A stretch of DNA of 32,631 nt from positions 1-32,631 of IMG/VR virus record IMGVR_UViG_3300049255_000556; one strand, given 5' to 3'. The notes below the pieces were generated by a model, which saw only the letters and a program-made list of their open reading frames with translations, searched no databases and had not been told where the DNA came from. This DNA comes from a virus. Shown one piece after another: positions 15,283 through 22,380 of the stretch (the stretch's first letter is position 1; each line of letters opens with the position of its first letter). The translations under genes were made by a program, and so were the position numbers.

Positions 15283-15885
15283 TCAAACTTTTAGCTCCCA
15301 AACAATAATGGATGATTCAATAGCTCCTCCAAAAAGTTGTGCAGAGGGAGTGCCATTAATATATGCTGTGCCTGAGGGCGCAACTCCAAGATAGACTTTG
15401 AAAGTAGTTGGACTAATAGTTCCTGCTGTCATGTAGTGATTTAGAGTAATCGGACCTGGGTTTGGTCCAGATGTGTATAACACGCCTGCCGTTAAAGCGT
15501 TTATTATAGAATCTTGAAAAAGGGCAATGATAGGTTCATTGACTCCTGAGTTGGAGGATGCGTAAGCAAGAACTTGGATAAATAATAGATTGTTGGAGTT
15601 TGTTGGGGTTATCGACACGCTATACATAAAAGCGCCCCCAGAAGTGGTTGGAACAGCTGTTAATGAAAAAGCATTAGACGTATTTGAGTAAGTGCTAAAG
15701 CTCGTTCTTTTATATTGAACTAGGGTTTGAAAAGCAGAGGGAGGCTGGAAAGAGGGAGCAACTCCAGGTCCATTTGAAGTTGCTACATTTCCAGCGGCTC
15801 CAGGATTTAAACCAGAAAAGAGTCCATTTCCATTATAGTGGACCAGTCCTGGGGAAATTAGGTTAATTGAGTTATTTGTTCCCAT
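15283..15885 (-). CDS. Fibre-like protein, signature N-terminus, YING-type C-domain
   Basis: A 200-residue protein. The ATG at 15885 is chosen because it begins with MGTNNSINLISPG, the signature of the other fibre genes, and overlaps the upstream TAA (TAATG). Residues 1-60 form a Gly/Pro-rich stem (LFSGLNPGAAGN). Residues 75-200 are a beta-rich domain (VSITPTNSNNLLFIQVLAY, TAYINGTPSAQLFGG) that also forms the C-terminal part of the gene at 16606-17238. It is the last gene of the long tail operon. No catalytic motif is seen; receptor binding or fibre-tip function is inferred from its location and modular sharing. Confidence 0.62.
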   Translation of the reverse strand: MGTNNSINLISPGLVHYNGNGLFSGLNPGAAGNVATSNGPGVAPSFQPPSAFQTLVQYKRTSFSTYSNTSNAFSLTAVPTTSGGAFMYSVSITPTNSNNLLFIQVLAYASSNSGVNEPIIALFQDSIINALTAGVLYTSGPNPGPITLNHYMTAGTISPTTFKVYLGVAPSGTAYINGTPSAQLFGGAIESSIIVWELKV

Positions 15886-16547
15886 TATACATATGATATG
15901 TTGCCGATTGCGCTGTCTACTCTCCAGGTTGTATTTGCAACGATGCAAATCAATTCTAAACAGTCACCTGCATCTGTGCTTGCCAAAGACCCGCCTGCAC
16001 CGACTGTGGTCGCTATATTGCCAAACAAAATGGATTGGCCTGCGCCTTGAGAAATTGACCATGCGCCTTGGATGCCCACTATTCTCATCGTATCAAATTT
16101 TGCGGCAGTTGAGGGGAGACTGAAAGCAACCGCCGTTGGATTGTTAGCATAATATCCATTGCCAGATACCATTGCTTGTGAAGAGCCTGTTACATCCGTC
16201 CATGCTGTGACCCCACCAGATCCTGTGGCTGGAGCCCATTTGGTTCCGGATGGTTGAGAAGAATCGGCTGTTAAGACATAGGTATCTGCACCAACGGCGA
16301 GTGGAGTGAATGCACTTGGTCCGGTCCCAACCAGAATCACCCCTTTTGCTGTATAGTCTGCAAAACCGATTAAGGTATCTGCCGCCCTATTTGGGTATGT
16401 ATAAACACCTGCCCCAGCAAATTGGTTTGTAAGGGTAAAATCACCATTCCCATTGAATGTGGCTGTTCTTTTGGTGGTTCCTCCACCAATGCTAAAGCCA
16501 ACCAAAAGGTTGGCAATATCTAGGTTTACTGCTGAATTATGAGCCAT
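15885..16547 (-). CDS. Fibre-like protein with QGAGQ C-terminal domain
   Basis: A 220-residue protein starting MAHNSAVNLDIANLL, a variant of the common signature. It contains the stem motif SSQPSGTKWAPATG, common in phage fibres, and a C-terminal domain of about 80 residues (WSISQGAGQSILFGN, then CLELICIVANTTWRV, then GNISYV). That domain is shared with the protein at 19653-20135, whose N-terminus is unrelated, showing domain shuffling. It is coupled to the downstream gene by TAATG. Role: probably a fibre or fibre-tip component; no enzymatic motif is seen. Confidence 0.62.
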   Translation of the reverse strand: MAHNSAVNLDIANLLVGFSIGGGTTKRTATFNGNGDFTLTNQFAGAGVYTYPNRAADTLIGFADYTAKGVILVGTGPSAFTPLAVGADTYVLTADSSQPSGTKWAPATGSGGVTAWTDVTGSSQAMVSGNGYYANNPTAVAFSLPSTAAKFDTMRIVGIQGAWSISQGAGQSILFGNIATTVGAGGSLASTDAGDCLELICIVANTTWRVDSAIGNISYV

Positions 16548-16605
16548 TTTCCTGCCTCTTTTTTGTTAAATAAGGTTTACGATTCTTTATATTTTTCCTT
16601 TCGTT

Positions 16606-17238
16606 TTATGGTGTTATCTCTGCAACCATTAGATAACAAAGAGATGCGCCACCATACAGGCGTCCTCCACTATTGCCATTAACATAAAAATGAGGGGACC
16701 CTGCTGTATTCTCTAAACCGACCCTCATTTTAAATATTGTTGGGGAAGTGCTTCCCGCAGTTGTAAAATGAAGTAGGGGAACAGAAGCCCACATTCCTAC
16801 ATTGCTATTGGCTCCTGCGATTGCCAAGGCATTCGCAATTGAGTCGCGAAATAAACAGGCCATCATTGCGCCAAAAGTACCTGAAAAAAATGCAACCCCT
16901 TGAGCCTGCCCCCAAACTATCAATTGACTGCTTGCATTTGTTGGAGTGATGGAGACAGTTAGAATCTCTTCTCCTTCTGTATTTTGAGGAATTGTATTGT
17001 CATGAGGGAAGGTTGCCGAAACATCGATAAATGAGGCTGTTGAAGCAGATACCATTTGCGCAATTTTACTTGATCCTGCGGATGCCCATTTTGTGCCTGT
17101 TGGCTGCGTATTATCTAGGGTTAAAACCAGTCCATTAGCAGCCGCAGCCAGAATTGCAGGGTTCAATCCTCCTCCTTGACCGAAGAGGAGATCTCCTTTG
17201 TTGAAAAGCGCCGGTGTATTAATAGAGTTTTGGGTCAT
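16606..17238 (-). CDS. Fibre-like protein, signature N-terminus plus YING-type C-domain
   Basis: A 210-residue protein. It begins MTQNSINTPALFNKGDLLFG, almost the same first 20 residues as the protein at 18141-19640. The stem motif LTLDNTQPTGTKWASAG follows. The C-terminal 130 residues (LTVSITPTNASSQLIVW, HFYVNGNSGGRLYGG) match the last gene of the operon. It is therefore a chimera of the N-terminal module of one neighbour and the C-terminal module of another. The signature could be a docking tag for a shared attachment point on the baseplate; this is inference. Confidence 0.63.
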   Translation of the reverse strand: MTQNSINTPALFNKGDLLFGQGGGLNPAILAAAANGLVLTLDNTQPTGTKWASAGSSKIAQMVSASTASFIDVSATFPHDNTIPQNTEGEEILTVSITPTNASSQLIVWGQAQGVAFFSGTFGAMMACLFRDSIANALAIAGANSNVGMWASVPLLHFTTAGSTSPTIFKMRVGLENTAGSPHFYVNGNSGGRLYGGASLCYLMVAEITP

Positions 17239-17251
17239 TGATTTTCTTTTC

Positions 17252-18124
17252 CTAAATATATTCTGTGATGATTACGATGCCGCTTCCGCCTTGTCCTCCA
17301 GCAAAAGGGCCAGTCCCAATGTTAGAAGCTGAAGCTCCTGATCCTCCTCCTCCAAATATCCCTACATTTCCAGAAACAGAATCGGTATTAGCATTTAGTG
17401 ATTGTCCTCCAGCTCCAATTCGGTTGCTTCCTCCAGCTCCCGAAAATCCACGAGCTACACCGCTCGTGACGTTTGCAAAGCTTGACATCCCAGGTGCACC
17501 GATGTAATCCAATCCTGAAAAGATATTCGCTCCTCCTTGTCCAGAAGATGAAGCTGCTGCGTTTCCTGGAGATCCACCCGCTCCTCCTGTTGCCGAAATC
17601 AAAGACCCTACACTGGTCATTCCCCCTTGGTTTCCAACTCCATTTGATACCCCTGTTCCTCCAGGTCCAATCGTCACAGTTTTTGAGGCTCCTATGGTTG
17701 CTGCACTAAAAAAGCCCCAATTATAATTTCCAGCAGCTCCCCCTCCTCCAACAGAGACAGTCGTTCCCAGAGAAGTCGATCCAACTCCTCCTCCGCCTCC
17801 ACCTCCTCCGAAGACTTCAATCAAGCAATATTTCATGTTGCTGGTCGGAATGTAAGTTCCAGAAGAAGTGAAAATCTGCTGATTAATAGAGGTGAATCCA
17901 CTGCCTCCAGGCGCATTTACCCATTCTAAACCTGTATCTTGCGCAGAATTAGCTGATAGAAATTTGCCATTTGTTCCTATAGGAAGAACTGCATATTGGT
18001 TGGCTGTTCCGTCAAAGGTAAGCAATTGCCCTTTCATTAGTGGAAGACCAACGAATCTTCCTAAAGAATTATCGTAAATAGCAATGCCCGGTTGTTTTAG
18101 ATTTATCGCATTATTAGTCCCCAT
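17252..18124 (-). CDS. Glycine-rich adhesin-like tail protein
   Basis: A 290-residue protein. It starts MGTNNAINLKQPGIAIYD (signature), has a stem with AQDTGLEWVNAPGG, then a strongly glycine-rich region (about residues 100-285) with runs such as GGGGGGGG, GGAGG and GQGGSG, ending GSGIVIITEYI. Gly-rich repeats of this type fold into polyglycine-II helical sandwiches in phage adhesins (for example T2/T6-like gp38) and form variable receptor-contact loops. The long Gly runs make the coding DNA repetitive and prone to slippage. Function as a receptor-binding adhesin is a family-based inference. Confidence 0.68.
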   Translation of the reverse strand: MGTNNAINLKQPGIAIYDNSLGRFVGLPLMKGQLLTFDGTANQYAVLPIGTNGKFLSANSAQDTGLEWVNAPGGSGFTSINQQIFTSSGTYIPTSNMKYCLIEVFGGGGGGGGVGSTSLGTTVSVGGGGAAGNYNWGFFSAATIGASKTVTIGPGGTGVSNGVGNQGGMTSVGSLISATGGAGGSPGNAAASSSGQGGANIFSGLDYIGAPGMSSFANVTSGVARGFSGAGGSNRIGAGGQSLNANTDSVSGNVGIFGGGGSGASASNIGTGPFAGGQGGSGIVIITEYI

Positions 18125-18140
18125 AAAAATCCTCGTATTT

Positions 18141-19640
18141 TCATAGGTTAGTTAAAATTTTCTGGTAGCTGTATGTGCAAACCCAATTATAAGTCGCTCC
18201 TGAAACTCCAGTTACAGATAGCTGAACAGATTGAGAGAGGGTATTAACAACACATGTGAAGAGTGCGGCTGAAGAAGAGGCTATATTGATAAGGGGGGAG
18301 CCTACCAAGGTGACATTTCCTCCTACGGCTCTCCTTGCGCAAATCAAAAAATTTCCTCCTACCATATTCGAATGATCATCTTCTGCTGCGGTGATTGTTC
18401 CCGATAAAGTAATTGACTCACTCTGATTGAGGAGGACAGAGGCTAAGACTTGAGGGGTATTATTCGTTGTTTGTATTCCAGATTGGCTTGTGTATCGGGA
18501 AGAGCCATTAAATCCTGAAGTGATTGCCTCGAATCTTTCAAACACTCCATTTGCATTTTGCACGGAGCTATTGGTTATCTGGACATTTCCTCCGCTAAAG
18601 ACATCACTTGCGTTATTTCCTGCTCTTCCAAAATAGCAATTGGATACGTATGTGTTGAAATCAGAATTATTTATGGTTCCAACGTTGTAGAGAGGACTTG
18701 AGGTGATTTCGCAATGTTCATAGATGATGCCCCCTTCTGTTGAAGACCCTATTGTGTGAAAAGGAGCATTCTGGACATTTGAAAAATGTGTTGAATGGTA
18801 GCAAGCAAAAGAATAGGCACTGTTTCCTGAAGTGACTACTTGAGATCCATAAGTACAATCTCGCAAAACAATGTTATGTGATACTCCATCTGGAACCAAA
18901 TAGGTATTTAGGGGATTGATAAGCGATCGAGATGCATAAAAATTATTATCTCCAGCCAGTTTGAATAATAGGGATCCTCCTGGACCTTGATCGGTGACGA
19001 CACAATCTGAAATGATTAGATTTGAGTTTGTTAGATTAAATGCGCATTGACCAGACTGATTTACGTCAATTCTGCAGTAACCCAAATAAAATCTTTGATC
19101 GAGTCCGGGGTTCCCAGAAAGAATGATGGCATCATCGATTTGAGGAACAATCCATATGTTATAGATTCGAAATTCAACTGAAGCATTGAGAGTCGAAGAA
19201 TCGTAGGAGATAGATCCATTTATCCGAACGCTTTGATTGCTGACAGCATATAAGCCAATTCCCATAGGGAGGGTATTGGGTACAGGGTCAAATCCGATCA
19301 GATTAATTCCATCATGAAGAATGGGATCTTCAATGTATGTGCCTGGCTTTATATAGACATTTTTTGGGTTCGAGCAAGAGGCTCCATCAGCGGCAGCTTG
19401 ATCGATGGCAGCCTGAATTGTCGTGAAATCGCTGCCTGTCGGACCTACAATGTAAGGCGATAGGGTCGATCCTCCTACAGCAGCCCATTTAGCTCCGAAA
19501 GGCTGAGCATCATCGAGTGTTAGAACAAATCCATTTGTCGAGGCTGGCAAAATTCCAGGGCTAAGACCGCCTCCTCTTCCAAAAAGTAGATCTCCTTTAT
19601 TAAAGAGGGCAGGGATATTAATCACATTATTGGTTGTCAA
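18141..19640 (-). CDS. Tail fibre/spike with predicted parallel beta-helix (pectin-lyase-like) domain
   Basis: A 499-residue protein, the largest of the fibre set. Residues 1-60 share the MTTNNVINIPALFNKGDLLFG signature and stem (LTLDDAQPFGAKWAAVGG). From about 70 it has FTTIQAAIDQAAADGA and NVYIKPGTYIEDP, the usual opening of pectin-lyase-fold beta-helices, then rungs such as INLIGFDPV, NLIISDCVVTDQG and VQITNSSVQNANG to about 360. A C-terminal beta domain of about 130 residues follows. Parallel beta-helices are typical of phage tailspikes that bind or cut surface polysaccharide. No catalytic residues can be assigned, so depolymerase activity is only possible. Confidence 0.68.
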   Translation of the reverse strand: MTTNNVINIPALFNKGDLLFGRGGGLSPGILPASTNGFVLTLDDAQPFGAKWAAVGGSTLSPYIVGPTGSDFTTIQAAIDQAAADGASCSNPKNVYIKPGTYIEDPILHDGINLIGFDPVPNTLPMGIGLYAVSNQSVRINGSISYDSSTLNASVEFRIYNIWIVPQIDDAIILSGNPGLDQRFYLGYCRIDVNQSGQCAFNLTNSNLIISDCVVTDQGPGGSLLFKLAGDNNFYASRSLINPLNTYLVPDGVSHNIVLRDCTYGSQVVTSGNSAYSFACYHSTHFSNVQNAPFHTIGSSTEGGIIYEHCEITSSPLYNVGTINNSDFNTYVSNCYFGRAGNNASDVFSGGNVQITNSSVQNANGVFERFEAITSGFNGSSRYTSQSGIQTTNNTPQVLASVLLNQSESITLSGTITAAEDDHSNMVGGNFLICARRAVGGNVTLVGSPLINIASSSAALFTCVVNTLSQSVQLSVTGVSGATYNWVCTYSYQKILTNL

Positions 19641-19652
19641 GTTCCTGCCCCA

Positions 19653-20135
19653 TTAAACAAAGTTTATGTTTCCTTGTGGACCATTTGGGACTATCCAGAT
19701 CGTATTATCTTGAACACAAAGCAATTCGATGCTGTCAGTAATGAGGGTCGATTCTAATTGCCCAGTGACTCCGCTAGTAGTGGACACATTGCCATATATT
19801 ATTTGTTGTCCAGCCCCTTGAAGAATTTTCCAACCTGTTCCTGTGTACCCTGCAACCCTTTGCCGTGTTCCGGCTGTTGCAATAGAAGGAAGGGTTAGAT
19901 TGATCAAGCCTGGTCCCAGAACATAATAAAAAACGTTAGGTGACATGATGAGATCTGAAGATGCAGGAAGCCAAAGATCGGTGGTGACGCCTGCTCTTAA
20001 TTGCGCAGCCGTGCATTTTTTATCCATGAAGCCACCTGATAAACTGTCAAATTGGCGCAGGATAAGTAAATCATCGTCATTGACTTGTGCAGCACTCAAA
20101 AGTTGATTGATGCTACGAGGAACTGGACCGCTCAT
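19653..20135 (-). CDS. Tail collar/fibre-like protein with QGAGQ C-terminal domain
   Basis: A 160-residue protein. The N-terminal 50 residues (DDDLLILRQFDS, FMDKKCTAAQLR) resemble the same region of the collar protein at 20495-21121 (TQDLTIIHQGFTDKKATIAQIR), a module common in tail-fibre N-termini. The C-terminal 80 residues (WKILQGAGQQIIYGN, IELLCVQDNTIWIV, GNINFV) match those of the protein at 15885-16547. It overlaps the upstream gene by 23 bp. It does not carry the Asn-rich signature. Probably an adaptor or short fibre; inference from modules only. Confidence 0.6.
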   Translation of the reverse strand: MSGPVPRSINQLLSAAQVNDDDLLILRQFDSLSGGFMDKKCTAAQLRAGVTTDLWLPASSDLIMSPNVFYYVLGPGLINLTLPSIATAGTRQRVAGYTGTGWKILQGAGQQIIYGNVSTTSGVTGQLESTLITDSIELLCVQDNTIWIVPNGPQGNINFV

Positions 20136-20472
20136 AACCTACTTCTCTCCTTTTTGGTTTTTTAGGAATTTTCTTTTGAGACTGCTCGACCATATAATTT
20201 CTGCTTTGATCTATGAGTTGTCCTAAAAGTCCTTCTAGTTTTTCCAGGCGATTTCTCATTTGCTCAACAGCCTGTTGAAGAGCGAACATGCGATTTACTT
20301 CGGTTTGCTGTTGGATCAATATTCTTTTGGGAACACAGTCTTGAATAATTTTTGGCTGTCCTTGTCCACCCTCCTGCCACCATGATTCCATGAAATTGGG
20401 GCATTCTTTTTCTGAAGAGCACATCTTATTTTTTACGAAAGGGCAGTTATCACCACATGAAGTACATTCCAT
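20113..20472 (-). CDS. Cys-rich protein with coiled coil, unknown function
   Basis: A 119-residue protein unlike its fibre neighbours. The N-terminus has six Cys (3, 6, 10, 18, 24 and 46) with the pattern CTSCGDNC, then C and C, likely a zinc-binding or disulphide knot. Residues about 50-95 are a heptad-like coiled coil (RMFALQQAVEQMRNRLEKLEGLLGQLI), followed by a Lys/Arg-rich tail. It has no signal peptide. It lies between the collar protein and a fibre gene, overlapping the latter by 23 bp. It could be a fibre-assembly chaperone or a trimeric connector; the coiled coil would suit either. I do not recognise the family. Confidence 0.5.
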   Translation of the reverse strand: MECTSCGDNCPFVKNKMCSSEKECPNFMESWWQEGGQGQPKIIQDCVPKRILIQQQTEVNRMFALQQAVEQMRNRLEKLEGLLGQLIDQSRNYMVEQSQKKIPKKPKRREVGYERSSSS

Positions 20473-20494
20473 TGAGTTACCTATTTAGTTTGGT

Positions 20495-21121
20495 TTAAGG
20501 TTGTTTTTGACATAAAATTCCTGTTGCAGCCAAAGGACGCCAAGTGGATCCATGGTTGTGCAATGCTGCTTGAGAAAATCCAGAAGCAGGATCTCCCCCT
20601 GTATTACTTGTAAAAGTTTGGCCGCCATTCCCTGCTCTCCATGTTGTTGTGTCTGCGCCACCCCTATTGTTTTTTCCTGGAGTCATGGGTTCAATAAAGT
20701 GATTATGGGGAGGAATTTGGGTAACATCTAATCGAATCCCCGTTTGCTGCCAAGTGCCTTGAGGAAGAGATCCTCCCACCGTATATGTGCCCCCTCCTTT
20801 CACTGATAAAAGACAGTCTCCTACAGGAAGAATGACCCATCCACTTGGAGCAGTATCTTGGTAAAACCACAGTTGAGTGCCTGCAACAAAACTTACTTGA
20901 TCGAATCGGATTTGATAGTTTATGGATCCTCGTCCAATGACAAACAAATCATTGTTGACAGCGGTGCTAGGAAGGGGATCAAATAGCGAGATATCGAAAT
21001 TTCGTATTTGTGCGATGGTCGCTTTTTTGTCAGTGAATCCTTGATGGATAATCGTTAAATCTTGAGTTGGGTCAATCACACCTGCTGGATCTAAATCGGG
21101 TATTTGTACAGGTAAACTCAT
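20495..21121 (-). CDS. Phage tail collar-domain short fibre protein
   Basis: A 208-residue short-fibre protein. The N-terminal module (DLTIIHQGFTDKKATIAQIR) is followed by FYQDTAPSGWVILP and a C-terminal collar-like region with HNHF and HNHG, ending in the typical WRPLAATGILCQK. In T4 gp12 and related short fibres such His-rich repeats bind metal ions along the trimer axis and the tip contacts host LPS. Here the pattern supports a trimeric short tail fibre attached to the baseplate. It is the third gene after baseplate J on the same operon. Confidence 0.75.
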   Translation of the reverse strand: MSLPVQIPDLDPAGVIDPTQDLTIIHQGFTDKKATIAQIRNFDISLFDPLPSTAVNNDLFVIGRGSINYQIRFDQVSFVAGTQLWFYQDTAPSGWVILPVGDCLLSVKGGGTYTVGGSLPQGTWQQTGIRLDVTQIPPHNHFIEPMTPGKNNRGGADTTTWRAGNGGQTFTSNTGGDPASGFSQAALHNHGSTWRPLAATGILCQKQP

Positions 21122-21130
21122 CTTTGCTCC

Positions 21131-21598
21131 TTATGATGGAATAATTTTTGATTGACCCCAGGCAATGATCGTCGATGGGTCTGCTGCACCGGTTATGGGA
21201 ACAGAAGTACCAGAAATCACTCCTAAACTTAGAGTTGCGCTTGAAACTATCGTCAGTGTTAGCGTTCCTCCTACATTGGCTCCAATTGCATGCAAGTAAT
21301 GTGTTGGGCTTGCCATATCAACGGCATATAAGACACATAGTGAATCGCTTATAGGGAAGATATTCACTCCATCCCCATCAGTGATAATGGCTTGTTCTTC
21401 TTGTTGTTTTAACCAATTAAGCCAGCGATAAGTATACCTGCCAAGCCAGTTGAACCAATTCCGAGGAGGAAATTCTAAGCGTGCCCAGCCTTCTAATTTT
21501 TTTTCATTGGGAGGTTCAAGAACATTGTTTTGTCCAGATATTGGATCTACAACGTCATTTTCTGCCCATTCAGGCAAGATGCTTGGCTTAGATACCAT
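21131..21598 (-). CDS. Tail-fibre anchor-like protein
   Basis: A 155-residue protein with the N-terminal arrangement found in many phage fibre attachment proteins: LPEWAEND, then NEKKLEGWARLEFPPRNWFNWLGRYTYRWLNWL, where the Pro-Pro-Arg/Trp-rich segment packs against the baseplate. The C-terminal half (TLTLTIVSSATLSLG) is beta-rich. It lies between the DUF2612 protein and the collar fibre, where an anchor between baseplate wedge and fibres would be expected. Family recalled from common phage annotation and not from a search. Confidence 0.6.
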   Translation of the reverse strand: MVSKPSILPEWAENDVVDPISGQNNVLEPPNEKKLEGWARLEFPPRNWFNWLGRYTYRWLNWLKQQEEQAIITDGDGVNIFPISDSLCVLYAVDMASPTHYLHAIGANVGGTLTLTIVSSATLSLGVISGTSVPITGAADPSTIIAWGQSKIIPS

Positions 21599-21608
21599 AA
21601 TTATCTCC

Positions 21609-22364
21609 TTAAGGTATGGGAGGTTGAGAGCCGTTAAACATGATTACTTCCGCAAATTGTCCGGCACTGGTCGTAACAATAGGGATTCCAAATTCAGCAA
21701 AGCACCCTCCAAAGGAAGGATTAGCTACATTGCCTGCATTGACGGCGAGAAGATCTGTTAGTTCGACTTGAAGGTTTCTTAAATCAAAGGGATCAGTTTC
21801 AAAAGGAGATACATAGAGAAGCTCAACGATAGGATCTCCGCTAAAAACAAAAGGAAGAGGAACTCCATAAGTTGCCGTGATGGGTGTATATTGGACGGCT
21901 GCTGGACTCACTGATTGAATGGCTGTAACAAGCATTTCTGGTGGATTAGGAAAGGTCTGTCCATCAGTATCCATTTGAAAAGCTGCCGGATAGTACTCAT
22001 GGTAACGGACTTTAGTCGCTTTTGTGAGAAATTTAAGGACGGTTATGACCTCTTCTGGTGTGGCATTACCTTTGTTAATATAAATTTGAAATCGAAGTTT
22101 TTCACGGTAATCATCATCCGATTCATCAGGCAGTCGGGCAAGTCCCAAAATTTGCCCCAATCCATCCAATTGCACACCGACAGCAGTATCTATAGCTCGA
22201 TCAAATTTTAGATTTTGATCGACATTGTCGATTTCTTGCATTGAAGTGACAAAGGCACGAATAAGCCTTTGAAAACGATTATATTCACCATCAACAAGGC
22301 TTTGCTGAAACTGTCCAGCTAAGAGGGCGATCGCTCTTTGAACATGATTTGGAATCAAGACCAT
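21609..22364 (-). CDS. DUF2612 baseplate/tail protein (gpI-like)
   Basis: A 251-residue protein that resembles DUF2612 tail proteins, which follow baseplate J and have the role of P2 gpI or Mu gp48: closing the wedge and connecting fibres. Key segments are DTAVGVQLDGLGQILGLARLPDESDDDYREKLRFQIYINKGNATPEEV, a typical helical N-terminal block, and a beta-rich end with FGIPIVTTSAGQFAEVI. It begins 17 bp after the baseplate J stop on the same strand. No membrane or secretion features. Confidence 0.75.
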   Translation of the reverse strand: MVLIPNHVQRAIALLAGQFQQSLVDGEYNRFQRLIRAFVTSMQEIDNVDQNLKFDRAIDTAVGVQLDGLGQILGLARLPDESDDDYREKLRFQIYINKGNATPEEVITVLKFLTKATKVRYHEYYPAAFQMDTDGQTFPNPPEMLVTAIQSVSPAAVQYTPITATYGVPLPFVFSGDPIVELLYVSPFETDPFDLRNLQVELTDLLAVNAGNVANPSFGGCFAEFGIPIVTTSAGQFAEVIMFNGSQPPIP

Positions 22365-22380
22365 TTGATGCCCTCACTTC

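Noticed and set aside
15886-15948. N-terminal extension of the last fibre gene
   Set aside because: The 21 extra residues overlap the end of the upstream gene in another frame and lack the signature; ATG 15885 with a TAATG junction is better.
17252-18124. Gly-rich gene as a collagen-like or PE-PGRS type protein
   Set aside because: There is no Gly-x-y periodicity, and the signature N-terminus and operon position point to a phage adhesin.
15283-19640. Diversity-generating retroelement acting on the fibre genes
   Set aside because: No reverse transcriptase and no template/variable repeat pair were seen in the window; variation looks like domain shuffling.
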